In this document: piece after piece, positions 48,314-55,855 of the stretch
Layout: the number at the start of each line of letters is the position of its first letter
Numbering within the stretch: position 1 is the stretch's first letter
NCBI RefSeq assembly: GCF_016862215.1
Contig: NZ_BOMN01000087.1
Coordinates: forward strand, 1 to 64,000
From: Winogradskya humida
GTDB taxonomy: Bacteria; Actinomycetota; Actinomycetes; Mycobacteriales; Micromonosporaceae
Direction of reading: 5' to 3'
DNA: 64,000 bases
Program-made: the position numbers and the translations under genes
The notes under the pieces: generated by a model
The model's input: the letters and a program-made list of their open reading frames with translations, nothing else
What the model was told of the DNA's origin: nothing
Databases searched by the model: none

Positions 48314-49638
48314 ACGGATCACGCATCACCAACCTCCGCGCTGTGCTCGCGGCTGCCCTGCTGGCCCTGATCGCCGCATCCGTGCTGCTGGCCGCCGGGC
48401 CCGCACAGGCCGCGGCTCTGACCCGGGTGACCGGCTTCGGCAGCAATCCGACAAACCTCAACATGTACGTCTACGTGCCCAACAACGTGGCACCGAAGCC
48501 GGCCCTGCTGCTCCTCGTGCACTACTGCAGCGGCTCGGCCGCCGGGATCTTCAACGGCAACGGCCACGACTACGTGACCGCGGCCGACCGCTACGGATAC
48601 GTCATCGTCCTGCCGGAAGCCACCCGCAGCGGCAGCTGTTTCGACGTATCCAGCCCGCAGGCGCTGCGTCGTGACGGCGGCAGCGATTCCACCGGGATCA
48701 TGTCCATGGTCGCCTGGGCCCGGTCGCACTACAACGTTGATCCGGCGAGGATCGTGGTCAGCGGCTTCTCCTCGGGCGCCATGATGACCAACGTGCTCGC
48801 CGCGCAGTATCCGGACGTGTTCTCCGCGGCGTCGGCGTTCTCCGGCGTGCCGGCCGGCTGTTTCGCCACCACCGACGGATCGCTGTGGAACAGCACCTGC
48901 TCCGGCGGGCGCCTGATGAAGACCGCCGACCAGTGGGCGAGCCAGGCCCGGGCGATGTACCCGGGTTACACCGGCGCCTACCCGCGAATCCAGCTCTGGC
49001 ACGGCGACACCGACACCACCCTCGCTTATCCGAACTTCGGCGAGGAGATCAAGCAGTGGACGGCACTGCACGGGCTGAGCCAGACGCCCGCGTTCACCGA
49101 TCATCCCCAGCAGTCCTGGACGCGTGCCCGTTACGGCGACACCGGGACCCGGGCGACGGTCGAGGGCGTCAGCATCGCCGGTGTCGGGCACGCCCTGCCG
49201 CAGACCGGGCAGCTGGCGTACGCGATCTCCTTCCTGGGCCTGGACAGCACCACCACCCCACCGTCGTCCCCGCCGTCGTCGACGCCGCCGTCGACCTCGC
49301 CGTCCACCGGCACTCCCGGCTCGGGCTCCTGCCGGGTCGCCGCCACGGTCAATGCCTGGAACAACGGGCTGACCGAGAGCATCACGATCACCAACACCGG
49401 GGGTGCCGCCGTCAACGGCTGGTCGCTGGCCTTCACCCTGCCCGCCGGACAGACGATCACCTCCGGCTGGAACGCCACCTACGCGCCCCTCTCCGGAGCG
49501 GTGACCGCGACGAACGTGTCCTACAACGCCACCATCCCGGCGAACGGGTCGGTCGACCTCGGGTTCCAGGCCGGCCAGACCGGCACCACGGGTACGCCCA
49601 CCGCGTTCTCCCTCAACGGCACCCTCTGCACCCGATGA
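48310..49638 (+). CDS. Secreted CE1/PHB depolymerase-type esterase with CBM2
   Basis: The 442-residue precursor has a signal peptide (to about residue 35) and an alpha/beta-hydrolase domain of the feruloyl/acetylxylan esterase and polyhydroxybutyrate depolymerase group. The nucleophile is Ser154 in GFSSGAMM, the acid is Asp233 or Asp235 in LWHGDTDTT, and His294 lies in GVGHALP. A Ser/Pro/Thr linker leads to a CBM2 (about 345-442). In this context it most likely removes acetyl or feruloyl groups from arabinoxylan. The ATG at 48310 overlaps the GH27 stop. Confidence 0.92.
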   Translation: MNGSRITNLRAVLAAALLALIAASVLLAAGPAQAAALTRVTGFGSNPTNLNMYVYVPNNVAPKPALLLLVHYCSGSAAGIFNGNGHDYVTAADRYGYVIVLPEATRSGSCFDVSSPQALRRDGGSDSTGIMSMVAWARSHYNVDPARIVVSGFSSGAMMTNVLAAQYPDVFSAASAFSGVPAGCFATTDGSLWNSTCSGGRLMKTADQWASQARAMYPGYTGAYPRIQLWHGDTDTTLAYPNFGEEIKQWTALHGLSQTPAFTDHPQQSWTRARYGDTGTRATVEGVSIAGVGHALPQTGQLAYAISFLGLDSTTTPPSSPPSSTPPSTSPSTGTPGSGSCRVAATVNAWNNGLTESITITNTGGAAVNGWSLAFTLPAGQTITSGWNATYAPLSGAVTATNVSYNATIPANGSVDLGFQAGQTGTTGTPTAFSLNGTLCTR

Positions 49639-49660
49639 CTCCCCAAGGAGGAGATCTCCG

Positions 49661-51040
49661 ATGACCACTTCCCGGTCCCGAACGTTCCGATACGCCGCGC
49701 TGGCGGCCGGCCTGCCGCTACTGGCCTCGGCCGCGGTCCTCGCGGCGCTGCCGGCGGACGCCGCGACGGCGGGCTGCTCGGTGAACTACGCCGTGTCGTC
49801 GCAATGGCAGGGCGGGTTCAACGCCGACGTGTCCCTCACCAACCTCGGTGATGCGCTCACCACCTGGACCCTGACCTGGTCGTACGGAGCCGGGCAGACC
49901 GTGGCGCAGGCGTGGAACGCAACCGTGACGCAGAGCGGGGCCGCGGTGAGCGCGAAGAACGTCGCCTACAACGGCGCGGTCGCGACCGGCGGCACGGTGT
50001 CGTTCGGCTTCACCGGGTCGTCCGGCGGCAGCAACCCCGCCCCGAGCAGCTTCGCGGTCAATGGCGTGACCTGCACCGGATCGACCGGGCCGACCTCCCC
50101 GCCGGCGTCACCTCCTTCGTCGTCCCCGCCCGCCACGTGCGCGCTCCCGTCGACGTACCGCTGGAGCTCGACGGGTTCGCTGACGAGTCCGAAGAACGGC
50201 TGGACCTCGTTGAAGGACTTCACGAATGTGGTCTACAACGGCAAGCATCTGGTGTACGCGTCGAACGTGTCCGGTGGTTCGTACGGTTCGATGAATTTCG
50301 GTCTGTTCACGAACTGGTCCGATATGGCGTCGGCGAGTCAGAACGGGATGAGCCAGGGCACGGTGGCGCCGACGCTGTTCTACTTCGCTCCGAGAAACAT
50401 CTGGGTGCTGGCGTATCAGTGGGGTCCGACCGCGTTCAGTTACAAGACGTCCACCGACCCGGCCAACCCCAACGGCTGGTCTTCCGCGCAGACGCTGTTC
50501 ACCGGCAGCATCACCGGTTCCAGCACCGGGGTGATCGATCAGACGCTCATCGGTGACGGGCAGAACATGTACCTGTTCTTCGCCGGGGACAACGGCAAGA
50601 TCTATCGGGCGAGTATGCCGATCGGGAACTTCCCGGGCAGCTTCGGTTCGTCGTACACGACGATCATGAGTGACTCGACGAACAACCTCTTCGAGGCGGT
50701 CGAGGTCTACAAGGTTCAGGGCCAGAACCAGTACCTGATGATCGTCGAGGCGATCGGCGCGAACGGGCGTTACTTCCGGTCGTTCACGTCCTCCAGCCTG
50801 GGCGGCACGTGGACCCCGCAGGCCGCCACGGAGAGCAACCCGTTCGCGGGCAAGGCCAACAGCGGTGCGACGTGGACCAACGACATCAGCCATGGCGACC
50901 TCGTGCGCACCAATCCCGATCAGACCAAGACCGTCGATCCCTGCAACCTGCAGCTGCTGTACCAGGGCAAGGACCCCAATGCCGGTGGCGACTACAACAG
51001 CCTGCCGTGGCGGCCGGGCCTGCTCACCCTGCAGCGCTGA
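49661..51040 (+). CDS. Secreted alpha-L-arabinofuranosidase GH62 with N-terminal CBM2
   Basis: The 459-residue enzyme trims arabinofuranose side chains from arabinoxylan. It has a signal peptide (to about residue 35), an N-terminal CBM2 (about 38-138), a Ser/Pro linker and a GH62 five-bladed propeller (about 160-459). Family landmarks are WTSLKDFTNVVYNGKHLVYA (Asp186 probably the catalytic base), GTVAPTLFYFAPRNIWVLAY, NNLFEAVEVYKV (containing the probable acid Glu) and the closing NSLPWRPGLLTLQR. The ATG is 22 bases after the preceding esterase with AAGGAGG nearby. Just past its stop, in another frame, lies half of a second CBM2. Confidence 0.95.
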   Translation: MTTSRSRTFRYAALAAGLPLLASAAVLAALPADAATAGCSVNYAVSSQWQGGFNADVSLTNLGDALTTWTLTWSYGAGQTVAQAWNATVTQSGAAVSAKNVAYNGAVATGGTVSFGFTGSSGGSNPAPSSFAVNGVTCTGSTGPTSPPASPPSSSPPATCALPSTYRWSSTGSLTSPKNGWTSLKDFTNVVYNGKHLVYASNVSGGSYGSMNFGLFTNWSDMASASQNGMSQGTVAPTLFYFAPRNIWVLAYQWGPTAFSYKTSTDPANPNGWSSAQTLFTGSITGSSTGVIDQTLIGDGQNMYLFFAGDNGKIYRASMPIGNFPGSFGSSYTTIMSDSTNNLFEAVEVYKVQGQNQYLMIVEAIGANGRYFRSFTSSSLGGTWTPQAATESNPFAGKANSGATWTNDISHGDLVRTNPDQTKTVDPCNLQLLYQGKDPNAGGDYNSLPWRPGLLTLQR

Positions 51041-51042
51041 GC

Positions 51043-51168
51043 GGCACCGTCACGATGACGAACGCCGGCCACAACGGCCGGCTGGCCCCTGGCCAGAGCA
51101 CCAGTTTCGGTTTCCAGGGCACAGGGTCCGGCGGCGGAACCGGAATCTCCTGCTCCACCGTCTCGTGA
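51043..51168 (+). pseudogene. C-terminal half of a CBM2, without its enzyme
   Basis: In a frame different from the GH62 gene the bases directly after it encode LSGTVTMTNAGHNGRLAPGQ, then STSFGFQGTGSGGGTGISCS and a stop. This is the second half of a CBM2 (compare NVSYNGTIPANGSVDLGFQ in the neighbouring esterase). The missing first half and missing start show a deletion or recombination between CBM2-bearing genes. Confidence 0.75.
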
Positions 51169-51179
51169 ATCGAGGAACC

Positions 51180-52427
51180 ATGATGTTGGTACGCAGACTC
51201 GCCGGCGCCGCCGTGGCTGGAGTGCTGGCCGCGGCGACGGCGCTGGCAATCGTGACGGCGGCTCCCGCCGACGCCGCGGTCACCGCCGGGTGCGGTAAGG
51301 CGCCCACCCTGACCAGTGGCACCCGGACGATCTCCAGCGGCGGCCAGAACCGGTCGTACATCCTGCGGGTGCCCGACAACTACGACCGGAACCATCCGTA
51401 CAAACTGATCTTCGCCTTTCACTGGCTGAACGGGACCGCGGGCAATGTGGCAGGCGCCGGCTATTACGGGCTCCAGCAGTTGTCGGACAACTCGGCTGTC
51501 CTGGTCGCACCGCAGGGCATCGACAACGGCTGGGCGAACACCGGTGGCCGGGACCTCACCCTCGTCGACAACCTGACCGCCCTGATCGAGGGCGACCTGT
51601 GCGTCGACACGTCGCAGCTCTTCGCCCTGGGCTGGAGTTACGGCGGCTCGATGAGCTATGCGGTCGCCTGTGCGCGGCCGGGGGTCTTCCGCGCGGTGGC
51701 AGTACTGTCCGGCGCCAACCTCAGCGGCTGCAGCCCCGGCACCCAGCCGGTGGCCTACCTGGGGATCCACGGCATCCACGACAGCGTGCTGAACATCTCG
51801 CTCGGCCGGTCCATCCGCGACACCTTCGTCCGCAACAACGGATGCACCCCGCAGAACCCGCCGGAGCCGGCGCAGGGCAGCCTCACCCGCATCGCGACGA
51901 CGTACTCGGGCTGCCGGGCGGGGTACCCGGTGGAGTGGGCGGCGTTCGACGGTGACCACACCCCGGAGCCGGTGGACGGCACCACCGCGACCAGCGGTGC
52001 CCGCACCTGGGTGGGTGGGGAGATCTGGCGGTTCTTCACCCAGCTGCCGAGCACGACACCGAGCTCGTCACCGGCCTCACCGAGCTCGCCACCGGCCTCA
52101 CCGAGCTCGCCGCCCCCGGGCGGGGCGGGGGCCTGCAGCGCCGCGTACCGGATCACCGGGCAGTGGCAGGGCGGCTTCCAGGCCGAGGTCACCGTGACCG
52201 CCGGTGCGTCGGCGCTGAGCGGATGGCGGGTCGGCTGGACGTTCGCCGACGGCCAGACCGTCAGTCAGATCTGGGGTGGCCGCACCACCTCGAGCGGGAG
52301 CACCCAGACCGTCACCAACGAGACCTACAACGGCACCCTCGGTGCGGGTGCGTCGGCCACCTTCGGGTTCCTCGGCACCTGGACCGGCACCAACAGTGTT
52401 CCGTCAGCCACCTGCACCCCGGTCTGA
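51180..52427 (+). CDS. Second secreted CE1/PHB depolymerase-type esterase with CBM2
   Basis: The 415-residue precursor has a signal peptide (to about residue 33) and an esterase domain. The domain has Ser153 in LGWSYGGSMSYAVAC, a probable acid Asp201 in GIHGIHDSV and His260 in AFDGDHTPEP; the RSYILRVPDNYD start is typical for feruloyl/acetylxylan esterases of family CE1. A repetitive Ser/Pro linker (SSPASPSSPPASPSSPP) precedes a CBM2 (about 318-415). It is only about 12% longer in catalytic layout than needed and not closely similar to the first esterase, so the two may have different ester preferences. GAGGA lies before the double ATG. Confidence 0.9.
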   Translation: MMLVRRLAGAAVAGVLAAATALAIVTAAPADAAVTAGCGKAPTLTSGTRTISSGGQNRSYILRVPDNYDRNHPYKLIFAFHWLNGTAGNVAGAGYYGLQQLSDNSAVLVAPQGIDNGWANTGGRDLTLVDNLTALIEGDLCVDTSQLFALGWSYGGSMSYAVACARPGVFRAVAVLSGANLSGCSPGTQPVAYLGIHGIHDSVLNISLGRSIRDTFVRNNGCTPQNPPEPAQGSLTRIATTYSGCRAGYPVEWAAFDGDHTPEPVDGTTATSGARTWVGGEIWRFFTQLPSTTPSSSPASPSSPPASPSSPPPGGAGACSAAYRITGQWQGGFQAEVTVTAGASALSGWRVGWTFADGQTVSQIWGGRTTSSGSTQTVTNETYNGTLGAGASATFGFLGTWTGTNSVPSATCTPV

Positions 52428-52475
52428 CCTTGGAGTGACAACCAGGTACTGCCTCTGCCATATCCGCGAAATTAC

Positions 52476-52487
52476 CGATAATTATCG
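52476..52487. promoter_or_regulatory. 12-bp palindrome in the sugar importer promoter
   Basis: CGATAATTATCG is a perfect palindrome about 47 bases upstream of the -35 element of the importer operon. Its symmetry and AT-rich centre suggest a regulator site; the regulator is unknown. Confidence 0.4.
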
Positions 52488-52533
52488 ATCTCTGGCCGCT
52501 ATATGCAGCCAGCGATCGTTCTTCACCAATATC

Positions 52534-52563
52534 TTGACATGCCCATGTATCACTTCTTACCTT
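52534..52563 (+). promoter_or_regulatory. Promoter of the sugar importer operon
   Basis: TTGACA (52534-52539) and TACCTT (52558-52563) are separated by 18 bases, a good vegetative-type promoter for an actinomycete. The predicted transcript starts about 45-50 bases before the GTG start of the binding protein. Confidence 0.55.
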
Positions 52564-52586
52564 GAGCGTCACGTTCCGGAAACATT

Positions 52587-52599
52587 CCGTAACTTTCGG
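52587..52599. promoter_or_regulatory. LacI-type operator candidate downstream of the importer promoter
   Basis: CCGTAACTTTCGG (reverse CCGAAAGTTACGG) is a near-palindrome resembling the CGAAAGTTTCG-like sites of xylo-oligosaccharide repressors such as BxlR. Its place just downstream of the -10 element would allow repression by roadblock. Confidence 0.4.
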
Positions 52600-52617
52600 A
52601 TCCGAGAGGTGATTCTC

Positions 52618-53904
52618 GTGGCTCCCAGCAAAGCCCTTGTTCTGGCCGCAGCCGTCGTCATCGGCGTAGGAAGCCTGGCTGCCTGTTCGGGCGGAGATGA
52701 CGACGGGTCGGGAGGTGGCAACGTCACGATGCAGTTGTGGGAGAACTCCACCACCGGGCCGGGCAAGGCGTTCTGGGACAAGGCGGCCGCCGATTACCAC
52801 ACCGCCCATCCGAACGTCACGATCAAGGTGCAGGCCGTCCAGAACGAGGATCTGGACGGCAAGCTGCAGACCGCGCTGAACTCCGGCTCGGCGCCGGACA
52901 TCTTCCTGCAGCGCGGCGGCGGGAAGATGGCTGCCATGGTGGAGGCTGGCCAGCTCAAGGACATCACCGACGACATCACCGCCGAGACGAAGCAGGCGGT
53001 GGGCGACGCGGCGCTGCGGACCGCGCAGGTCGACGGCAAGGCGTACGCCGTACCCATCTCCGTCCTGCCGGGAGGTTTCTGGTACAGCAAGGATCTGTTC
53101 CGCAGCGCCGGTGTCACCGCCCCACCGGCCACCCTGGACGATCTCACCACAGCGGTGAGCAAACTCAAGGCGGCCGGTACGCCGATCGCCCTCGGCGCCA
53201 AGGACGCGTGGCCTGCCGCCCACTGGTACTACTTCTTCGCTCTGCGCGCCTGCAGCCAGGCCACGCTGGACGCGGCCGCCAAGGACCGGACGTTCAGCGA
53301 CCCCTGCTGGACGAAGGCCGGCACCGACCTCAAAGCCTTCGCCGATACGAAACCGTTCACCGAGGGCTTCCTGACCATCTCGGCCCAGCAGGGCGCGGGA
53401 AGCTCCGCGGGCCTGGTGGCCAACCACAAGGCGAGCATGGAACTGATGGGTTCCTGGGATCCCGGTGTGATCGCCTCCCTGACGAAGGACACCAAGCCGT
53501 TGCCCGATCTCGGGTTCTTCCCCTTCCCGGCGGTACCCGGCGGCCAGGGCGGCCCCGCTGCGATCATGGGTGGCACGGACGGCTACTCGTGCTCGCAGGA
53601 CGCACCGGACGAGTGCTCGGACTTCCTCAACTACCTGCTGACAAAGGACGTGCAGGAGGCCTACTACAAGGCCTTCAACTCATTGCCGGTCAACAAGCAG
53701 GCTCAGGGAGCTGTCACCGAGGACTATCTCAAGGCGGTTCTGGCGGCCTACAACACGGCACCGTACGTCTCGCAGTGGCTCGATACGGTCTACGGCCAGA
53801 ACGTGGGCAACGCGCTGAACATCGGTGTCGTGAACCTGCTCGCCGGCAAGGGCGACGTCGCCGGAATCATCAAGGCCGTGAACGACGCCGCCAAGAAGGG
53901 CTGA
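52618..53904 (+). CDS. Sugar ABC transporter substrate-binding lipoprotein
   Basis: The 428-residue lipoprotein captures an oligosaccharide, probably a xylo- or arabinoxylo-oligomer, for import. The GTG at 52618 has GAGAGG eight bases upstream and gives a signal peptide with lipobox SLAAC (lipidated Cys23). The mature part is an SBP_bac_1-type two-lobed protein with LWENSTTGPGKAFWDKAAAD, DIFLQRGGGKMAAMVEAGQL, AYAVPISVLPGGFWYSKDLF and the conserved helix MGSWDPGVIASL. It is first in an operon with two permeases; no ATPase follows, as is normal for importers energised by a shared MsiK-type ATPase. Confidence 0.93.
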   Translation: MAPSKALVLAAAVVIGVGSLAACSGGDDDGSGGGNVTMQLWENSTTGPGKAFWDKAAADYHTAHPNVTIKVQAVQNEDLDGKLQTALNSGSAPDIFLQRGGGKMAAMVEAGQLKDITDDITAETKQAVGDAALRTAQVDGKAYAVPISVLPGGFWYSKDLFRSAGVTAPPATLDDLTTAVSKLKAAGTPIALGAKDAWPAAHWYYFFALRACSQATLDAAAKDRTFSDPCWTKAGTDLKAFADTKPFTEGFLTISAQQGAGSSAGLVANHKASMELMGSWDPGVIASLTKDTKPLPDLGFFPFPAVPGGQGGPAAIMGGTDGYSCSQDAPDECSDFLNYLLTKDVQEAYYKAFNSLPVNKQAQGAVTEDYLKAVLAAYNTAPYVSQWLDTVYGQNVGNALNIGVVNLLAGKGDVAGIIKAVNDAAKKG

Positions 53905-53911
53905 CGGCGCC

Positions 53912-54898
53912 GTGCTCACGGAGGATGTGCCCGGCAGCCGCGTGCGGATCGGGGGCGGCGAGCAGCCCCCGTCTCCGGTCCGCCGCCGGCGGCGCGGCAT
54001 CGGCTGGGCGCAGCGTCTGGAGATCGCAGCGCTGTCCGGTCCGGCGATCCTGATCTTTCTCGCCTTCGTGATCCTTCCCGTGCTGATGGCCGCGTACTAC
54101 GGCTTCTACCGGTGGAAGGGTTTCGGCGTGCCGACCACCTTCGTCGGCCTCGACAACTACGTCACGATCCTGCAGGACAAGGCGTTTCGCGAAGCGCTGT
54201 GGCACAACGGGCTCATCGTCGTGCTCTCGCTCCTCATCCAGGGCCCGATCGGGCTCGGTCTCGCCCTGCTGCTCAATCAGAGGATGCGGGGCCAGTCGGT
54301 CATCCGGGTGCTCATCTTCGTCCCGTACGTCATCGCCGAGGTCATCGCCGGGACGGCCTGGGGCCTGCTGCTGCAAGCCGGCGGCGCGGTCAACGGCGTC
54401 CTCAGGTCGATAGGTCTCGGCGGGCTGGCGCAGGACTGGCTGGCGAACCCGAAGCTCGCCATCTGGACCCTGATGTTCATCCTGACCTGGAAGTACATCG
54501 GCTTCGCGGTCATCCTGTTCCTGGCCGGGATGCAGAACATCCCGGAGGAACTGACGGAGGCGGCCGCGATGGACGGCGCGTCGTACTGGCAGACCCAGCG
54601 GAGGATCACGGTGCCCCTGCTGGGGCCGACGATCCGCATCTGGATCTTCCTGTCGATCATCGGTGCGCTGCAGCTCTTCGATCTCGTCTACATCATCTGG
54701 GGACAGTACGTCTCGTCGACGGCGGGCACCTCGACCATGGCGACGTACCTGGTCACCGAGGGCCGTAACGCCGGCAACTACGGGTACGGCAACGCCGTCG
54801 CGGTCGTCCTCTTCCTCATCTCGATGATCATCGCGCTCGGTTACCAGCGTTTCGTCCTGCGCCGTGACACCCAGGGCGCTCTCACGGGAGGACGGTAG
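53912..54898 (+). CDS. Sugar ABC transporter permease (MalF-like)
   Basis: The 328-residue inner-membrane permease has a basic N-terminal tail, six predicted helices and the coupling EAA loop PEELTEAAAMDGASYWQTQR. The GTG at 53912 lies 7 bases after the stop of the binding protein. Typical for CUT1 importers of di- and oligosaccharides. Confidence 0.93.
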   Translation: MLTEDVPGSRVRIGGGEQPPSPVRRRRRGIGWAQRLEIAALSGPAILIFLAFVILPVLMAAYYGFYRWKGFGVPTTFVGLDNYVTILQDKAFREALWHNGLIVVLSLLIQGPIGLGLALLLNQRMRGQSVIRVLIFVPYVIAEVIAGTAWGLLLQAGGAVNGVLRSIGLGGLAQDWLANPKLAIWTLMFILTWKYIGFAVILFLAGMQNIPEELTEAAAMDGASYWQTQRRITVPLLGPTIRIWIFLSIIGALQLFDLVYIIWGQYVSSTAGTSTMATYLVTEGRNAGNYGYGNAVAVVLFLISMIIALGYQRFVLRRDTQGALTGGR

Positions 54899-54901
54899 GA
54901 C

Positions 54902-55759
54902 ATGGCCGGAACCAGGTCGTCCCGGCGGGGCGGGGGCCACGGCCGTGGCGGAAGCGACCCGATCGTCTACGCCGTCGCTCTCGTGCTGATCGGGGTCATG
55001 CTCGGACCCGTCCTCTACATCATCATCGGTGGCTTCCGGACCAACTCCCAGATCACCACCGATCCCGCGGGGCTGCCTCACCCGTGGGTGTTCGGCAACT
55101 ACACCGGCGTCCTGGCGAGCGACGCCTTCTGGCGCCAGGTCGGCAACTCGGCGATCGTGGCCGGGGCCACCACCGCCGGCGTCGTCACGCTGGGTGTCAT
55201 GGCCAGTTATGTCCTGGCCCGGTACAGGTTCCGGGGGCGGGGAGCGATGTACGCGTTGTTCGCCGCGGGCCTGATGTTCCCGGCGACGGTGGCGATCACA
55301 CCGTTGTACATTCTGGTGAAGAACCTGGGCCTGGTGAACACGCTGCCCGGGGTCATCCTTCCCCAGATCGCCTTCGCGCTGCCCACGACGGTCATCATCC
55401 TGGTGCCCTTCCTCCAGGCGATCCCCAAGGATATCGAAGAGGCCGCGGCCATCGACCGATGCAGCCGGCTCGGCTTCTTCTGGCGGATGGTGCTGCCGCT
55501 CTCGGTGCCGGGGCTGATCACCACGGGGATCCTCGCGTTCGTCAACAGCTGGAACAGCTACCTGCTGCCCCTCTTCCTCCTGAACGACCAGGACACGTTC
55601 ACCTTGCCGCTGGGTGTGCAGGCATTCGCGTCGGAGTACTCGGTCGACACCGCCAAGGTGCTCGCGTTCACCTCGTTGTCCATGATCCCGGCGCTGGTGT
55701 TCTTCAGCCTGTTCCAACGCCGCATCGTCGGCGGTCTCACCGGCGCGGTCAAGGGGTGA
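54902..55759 (+). CDS. Sugar ABC transporter permease (MalG-like)
   Basis: The 285-residue permease has six predicted helices, with the EAA loop DIEEAAAIDRCSRLGFFWRM and the family-typical FVNSWNSYLLPLFLLNDQDT near the end. It begins four bases after the MalF-like gene stop. With the binding protein it forms a CUT1 importer; the ATPase must be encoded elsewhere. Confidence 0.94.
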   Translation: MAGTRSSRRGGGHGRGGSDPIVYAVALVLIGVMLGPVLYIIIGGFRTNSQITTDPAGLPHPWVFGNYTGVLASDAFWRQVGNSAIVAGATTAGVVTLGVMASYVLARYRFRGRGAMYALFAAGLMFPATVAITPLYILVKNLGLVNTLPGVILPQIAFALPTTVIILVPFLQAIPKDIEEAAAIDRCSRLGFFWRMVLPLSVPGLITTGILAFVNSWNSYLLPLFLLNDQDTFTLPLGVQAFASEYSVDTAKVLAFTSLSMIPALVFFSLFQRRIVGGLTGAVKG

Positions 55760-55795
55760 GGTCTCGTTCCCGCGCCGCCGGTACCCGGATGGAGG

Positions 55796-55834
55796 TTGAC
55801 AGAACGGCATTGCATTGATTGTGTTCGATGCAAT
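55796..55834 (+). promoter_or_regulatory. Promoter/operator region of the GH2 gene
   Basis: TTGACA at 55796-55801 could be a -35 element. It overlaps an inverted repeat ATTGCAT (55809-55815) and ATGCAAT (55828-55834) with a 12-base spacer, a likely repressor site covering the -10 region. A separate promoter suggests the GH2 gene is not only read from the importer operon. Confidence 0.4.
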
Positions 55835-55855
55835 ACCTACTGACGGGAGCCCCCG

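Noticed and set aside
52080..52125. Short repeats in the esterase linker as a CRISPR or tandem-repeat locus
   Set aside because: They encode the Ser/Pro-rich linker of a secreted enzyme in frame; no spacer structure exists.
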